Of a stretch of 64,000 nt of DNA, positions 61,601 through 64,000 are shown in pieces. The notes beneath the pieces are model-generated. The model searched no databases, had not been told where the DNA came from, and saw only the letters and a program-made list of their open reading frames with translations. The stretch's first letter is position 1. Each line of letters opens with the position of its first letter. The position numbers and the translations under genes are program-made. The stretch comes from Kineosporia aurantiaca JCM 3230 (GTDB lineage: Bacteria; Actinomycetota; Actinomycetes; Actinomycetales; Kineosporiaceae), in contig JODP01000012.1 in assembly GCA_000719025.1 (NCBI GenBank), positions 310,001 through 374,000 on the forward strand, read 5' to 3'.

Positions 61601-64000
61601 ATGGACGACGGTGCCTCCGAGGGTCACCCCCGAGGTCGGCGTAACGCCGGTGACTGTCGGAAGGGGCTGGTAGGTATAGGTACCCGCTGCCGACGCCCCG
61701 CCCGCCGTGGTGGTCACCACGACGTTCGCCGCTCCCGCAGCGTGCGCGGGGGTCGTGACCGTGAGCTGGGTGTCGCTGTCCCGCGTGACGGCGGTCGCCG
61801 CGGTGCCCCCGAAGGTCACTCCGGTCACGTCGTAGAACTGGGTGCCGGTGATGACGACCTGGTCGCCACCCGCCACCGGGCCGACGTTGGGGTTGATGGC
61901 ACTGATGGTGGACGCCCCGACGTACCGGAAGTCGTCTCGGGTACCGGTGGTGACCGACGTCCCGCCGTTCGTGGTGACCGCAACGTCGACCACCCCGGCG
62001 CCACCCGACGGCGACGTCGCGCTCAGCTGCGTCGCACTCGTGTACTGGACGTTGGTGGCCGCGTTACCCCCGAACGTCACGGTCGAGGTCGGGGTGAACC
62101 CGGTGCCGGTGATCGTCACGATCGTGCCGCCGTTGACGCTCCCCGAGTCCGGCGCGATGCCGGTGACGTCCGGGCGGCCGAGGTAGGTGAACCGGTCGGC
62201 CGGGGTCGTGGCCGAGTTCGCGAACCGGCCGACCACCGTCACATCGACCGTGCCTGCGCTGCCGGCCGGGGAGACCGCGGTCATCGTGGTGTCGCTACTC
62301 ACGGTCGGGTTGGACGCCACCACATTGCCGAAGCGGACCCCGGTGGCGCCGGTGAAGCCGCTACCGGTGATCGTGACGACCGTCCCGCCGTCGGTGGTGC
62401 CGTTGTTCGGGCTCAGACCGGTCACGGCCGGCCCGGCGATGTAGGTGTACTCGTTGGCGGCCTGGTCAGCCGACACCCCACCGATCAGCGTGGTCACGTG
62501 GACGTTCGCCACCCCCGCCGCGTGGGCCGGGGCGGTGGCCACGATCAACGTGTCGCTGCGCCGGTCGAACGTGGTCGCGGCCGTCCCTCCGAAGTCGACC
62601 GCGAGCACGCCGGTGAACCCGCTGCCGGTGATGTTCACCGACTCACCCCCGGCCACCCCGCCCGCCGTCGGAGCCAGGCCGGTGACCACCGGCGTCCCTA
62701 CGTAGGTGTAGTCGTCGGCCGTCGTGACCGGCGAGGTGCCACCGGCGGTGACCACTCGAACGTCCACCGTTCCCGGCAGCCCGGCTGGGGCGGTGACCGT
62801 GAGGCTCGTGGAGCTGTTCACGGTGGGGTTCAGCAAGGGCGTTGCGCCGAAGAGAACCGTGCTGGTGGGCGTGAACCCGGCGCCGGTGATCGTCACCGTG
62901 TTACCACCGGCGATCGGGCCGGTCGCCGGTGAGAGACCCGTGACCGCAGGCGCTCCCAGGTAGGTGAACTGGTCCCCGGTCACCGTGGCCGACGTTCCGC
63001 CGTCGGCCGTCGTGACCGTGACATCGACCGTGCCCGCCCCATGAGCCGGGGTAGTGGCAGTGATGCTGGTGTCGGACAGCTTCAGGTAGGTCGCATCAAC
63101 CCCGCCGAACTTCACGCCGCCGGTCAGGGCCACCGTGTCGAAGCCGGTCCCGGTGATGGTGACAACCGTCAGCCCACCGGTCGGTCCGGAGTTCGGGGAC
63201 ACCGTCGTCACCACGGGTCGGGCGATGAAGGTGAAGTCGTTGAGAAGGGCCACCGGCGTGGAGGTTCCGCCCGGGCCCACCACCGTCACCGGCACCGTGC
63301 CCGCCGCGTGCGCCGGAGTCGTCACCGTGATGCTGGTGTCACCGCTGACCGTGATCGGACCAGGCGCCGACGTCGTCCCGAACTTCACGTCCGTCGCCCC
63401 GGTGAAGCCGAGACCGGTGAGCGTGACCACGGTGCCGCCGTCGATGGTGCCCGTCTGAGGCGACACGGTCAGGACGTTAGGAGCGGCCACATAGGTGTAG
63501 GGCTGCGTGTTCGACGTGTTGCCCAAGCCGGCCGACACCGTCACGTTCACTGTTCCAACGCCCAGCGGGGCCGTGGCGGTGATCTGGGTGTCCGAGGCAA
63601 TGGTGTAGCTCGTCGCCGGAAGCACCCCGAAGGTCACCGCGGTCGCCTGGTTGAAGCCGGTACCGGTCAGGACGACCGGGTTGCCGCCGGCCAGCGGGCC
63701 CCGATCAGGTGCGATCGAGGTCAGCGTCGGCGCCCCTTGATAGGTGTAGACCGAGGACGCCGTCGCCGCACTGGTGCCACCGCTCAGTGTGGTTACGGCG
63801 ACATTCACGTCCCCGACCGCATGCCCGGGCACCACCGCCACGGTGATCGTGGTGTCGTTCGTCGCGACGGCCGTCGCGACGGTACCGCCGAAGGTCACGC
63901 TGGTCATACCGGTGAATCCGGTACCCGTGATGACCACCGAGTTGAGGCCGACCGCCGGTCCGGAGCTGGGCGCGATCGAACTGATCACGGGTGCCGCGAC
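58688..64000 (-). CDS. Giant IPT/TIG-repeat surface protein with sortase-like anchor, N-terminus beyond window
   Basis: 1,771 codons in window, open past the right edge. Eighteen IPT/TIG Ig-like repeats of about 80-85 residues (pattern P-x-G-P-x-x-GG-T-x-V-T-I-T-G-T-G-F) are followed by one different beta domain, a 90-residue Gly/Asn/Asp/Ser linker, LAFTG (a class E sortase-like LAxTG signal), a hydrophobic helix and GGSRRRRRQ. The product should be cell-wall-anchored and rod-like; adhesion or envelope stiffening is plausible. Not an in-window regulon partner of its neighbours. Confidence 0.9.
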   Translation of the reverse strand, partial: VAAPVISSIAPSSGPAVGLNSVVITGTGFTGMTSVTFGGTVATAVATNDTTITVAVVPGHAVGDVNVAVTTLSGGTSAATASSVYTYQGAPTLTSIAPDRGPLAGGNPVVLTGTGFNQATAVTFGVLPATSYTIASDTQITATAPLGVGTVNVTVSAGLGNTSNTQPYTYVAAPNVLTVSPQTGTIDGGTVVTLTGLGFTGATDVKFGTTSAPGPITVSGDTSITVTTPAHAAGTVPVTVVGPGGTSTPVALLNDFTFIARPVVTTVSPNSGPTGGLTVVTITGTGFDTVALTGGVKFGGVDATYLKLSDTSITATTPAHGAGTVDVTVTTADGGTSATVTGDQFTYLGAPAVTGLSPATGPIAGGNTVTITGAGFTPTSTVLFGATPLLNPTVNSSTSLTVTAPAGLPGTVDVRVVTAGGTSPVTTADDYTYVGTPVVTGLAPTAGGVAGGESVNITGSGFTGVLAVDFGGTAATTFDRRSDTLIVATAPAHAAGVANVHVTTLIGGVSADQAANEYTYIAGPAVTGLSPNNGTTDGGTVVTITGSGFTGATGVRFGNVVASNPTVSSDTTMTAVSPAGSAGTVDVTVVGRFANSATTPADRFTYLGRPDVTGIAPDSGSVNGGTIVTITGTGFTPTSTVTFGGNAATNVQYTSATQLSATSPSGGAGVVDVAVTTNGGTSVTTGTRDDFRYVGASTISAINPNVGPVAGGDQVVITGTQFYDVTGVTFGGTAATAVTRDSDTQLTVTTPAHAAGAANVVVTTTAGGASAAGTYTYQPLPTVTGVTPTSGVTLGGTVVHLNGSGFTGTTQVYFGTVPATTYTVLSDTQIDAVSPAMSMGGTFHVTVDGQYGTSVATAADEFTYAASPTVSGIAPARGPLVGGTDVTITGTGFTSGSQVSFGGTAATVRFVSATELVATTPAATAGTVAMTVTTPYGTSAPINFTFVDIPGITSVTPNEGPETGGTAVTVRGSGFSTASAVRFGTAAASFTIVSDTEISTTSPGGTGGVNVRITNDGGTSVVTGQSAFDYLPPPTVTSVAPSSGPITGGTQVTITGTGFTNGTTVAFGATAATGVTYVSPTQLTATAPSVSSASTVDVVATTVNGSSATTGAGNDFRYLAAPSITGVTPAAGPIAGGTVVTITGSGFTNATQVRFGTVLATGVTVSSDGSITVTAPAGSAGVVDITVTGPGGTSATSSADQFRYATAASITGISPDTGSVAGGTTVTITGSGFTGATQVTFGGVNATFTVVNDTTITVVTPAGLAGDRSVRITTPGGISPVSPAATYTYAAAPSVTGLTPPVGPVAGGTQVTITGTGFTGATSVSFGGSTVTPTVTGDTSLTVTTPAHAAGTVDVTVTGPLGTSATGVDTGFRFVEPSSAPVLTTITPARGPAAGGGTVRLSGIGFTGASAVTFGGVATQFTVDSDTQITVTVPTDGTGTVTARVTTANGTSAENVGYTYVPLSELPQVQGITPNVGPVAGGTVLTITGANFDDQTTVSFDGVPGTSLTLGPDVGGSGLGLRSAVPTSFRAAYSNTLSVIAPPHEQGPVTITVTNAAGTTSFVQAFTFIPLPSATTFTVQVPAGTTSVIAPRGPDYTELEVDACGTPSGDGSVVVGPKGQACVYTAPDAVGTDSFTMDVSDVLGQQNTQTVQVTVTQGSGTGNGGGGGNDGGGDNGGGDDNGGGSGTDGGGGNDNGDGSGSGGSGGNNGSGNGSGSGTGSGSGGGNDLAFTGTPYFLVPAIAFGFGLILVGSGIVTVEQLRGGSRRRRRQ

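Noticed and set aside
1..64000. CRISPR arrays, insertion sequences with DDE transposases, rRNA or tRNA operons.
   Set aside because: No regularly spaced repeats, transposase signatures or folded RNA genes were recognised on either strand.

Overview
The window is chromosomal DNA of a high-GC actinomycete. The evidence is: roughly 70% GC in coding regions, many GTG starts, tightly overlapping operons, an IdeR/DmdR-type iron box, an ECF41-type sigma factor with its partner gene, a DUF3152 secreted protein, a LAFTG (class E sortase-like) cell-wall anchor and a DUF2637 protein. I cannot fix the genus. No rRNA, tRNA or CRISPR array was found. A sequence close to the actinobacterial dif core lies at 7168-7195, so the window may be near the replication terminus.

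Layout. 1-8.8 kb: a 5'-complete but edge-truncated tyrosine-recombinase-like gene, a methyltransferase gene bracketed by short direct repeats, a NUDIX hydrolase, a phosphotransferase, a MoxR-type ATPase with its metallopeptidase/VWA partner, the dif-like site, a second methyltransferase and a lipoprotein. 8.8-18.2 kb: LysR regulator, truncated haemoglobin, two complete tyrosine recombinases, a MarR/azoreductase pair with a double operator, a BrnT-like toxin-antitoxin pair, a histidine phosphatase, a broken glycosyltransferase, a haloalkane dehalogenase-like enzyme and a DUF3152 protease-like protein. 18.4-25.6 kb: a YCII-domain protein, an 832-residue exported ADP-ribosyltransferase-like toxin, a flavin monooxygenase, then 1.6 kb of decayed DNA (NUDIX relic, palindrome cluster, frameshifted Ig-like gene). 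25.6-31.7 kb: DUF2637 protein, acetyltransferase, coiled-coil protein, kinase-like/methyltransferase pair, LysE exporter.

31.7-35.8 kb is an iron-siderophore ABC importer (two permeases, ATPase, lipoprotein) behind an iron box and ending in a strong hairpin. 35.7-38.8 kb holds an epimerase, repeat-bearing non-coding DNA, a short-chain dehydrogenase and its TetR regulator. 38.8-44.4 kb is one minus-strand operon in the order ROK regulator, permease, ATPase, substrate-binding lipoprotein, sulfatase, which suggests uptake of an organosulfur compound and cleavage of a sulfate ester. 44.5-47.6 kb carries an oxidoreductase, an acetyltransferase and the ECF41 sigma/carboxymuconolactone decarboxylase pair. 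47.6-55.4 kb has four paralogous membrane diguanylate cyclases, interrupted by a Tat-exported FAD oxidase. 55.5-64 kb: quinone oxidoreductase, NarL-type two-component system and a giant IPT/TIG surface protein that runs off the window.

The most unusual signal is a 12-base word, TGATAACAGGCY, present seven times. It always has the same orientation as the gene it accompanies. It brackets a methyltransferase gene and an epimerase gene, lies just upstream of a recombinase-like gene, and occurs twice, exactly 99 bases apart and in frame, inside a histidine kinase linker. This could mark an undescribed cassette-like or repeat-insertion element; that reading is inference.
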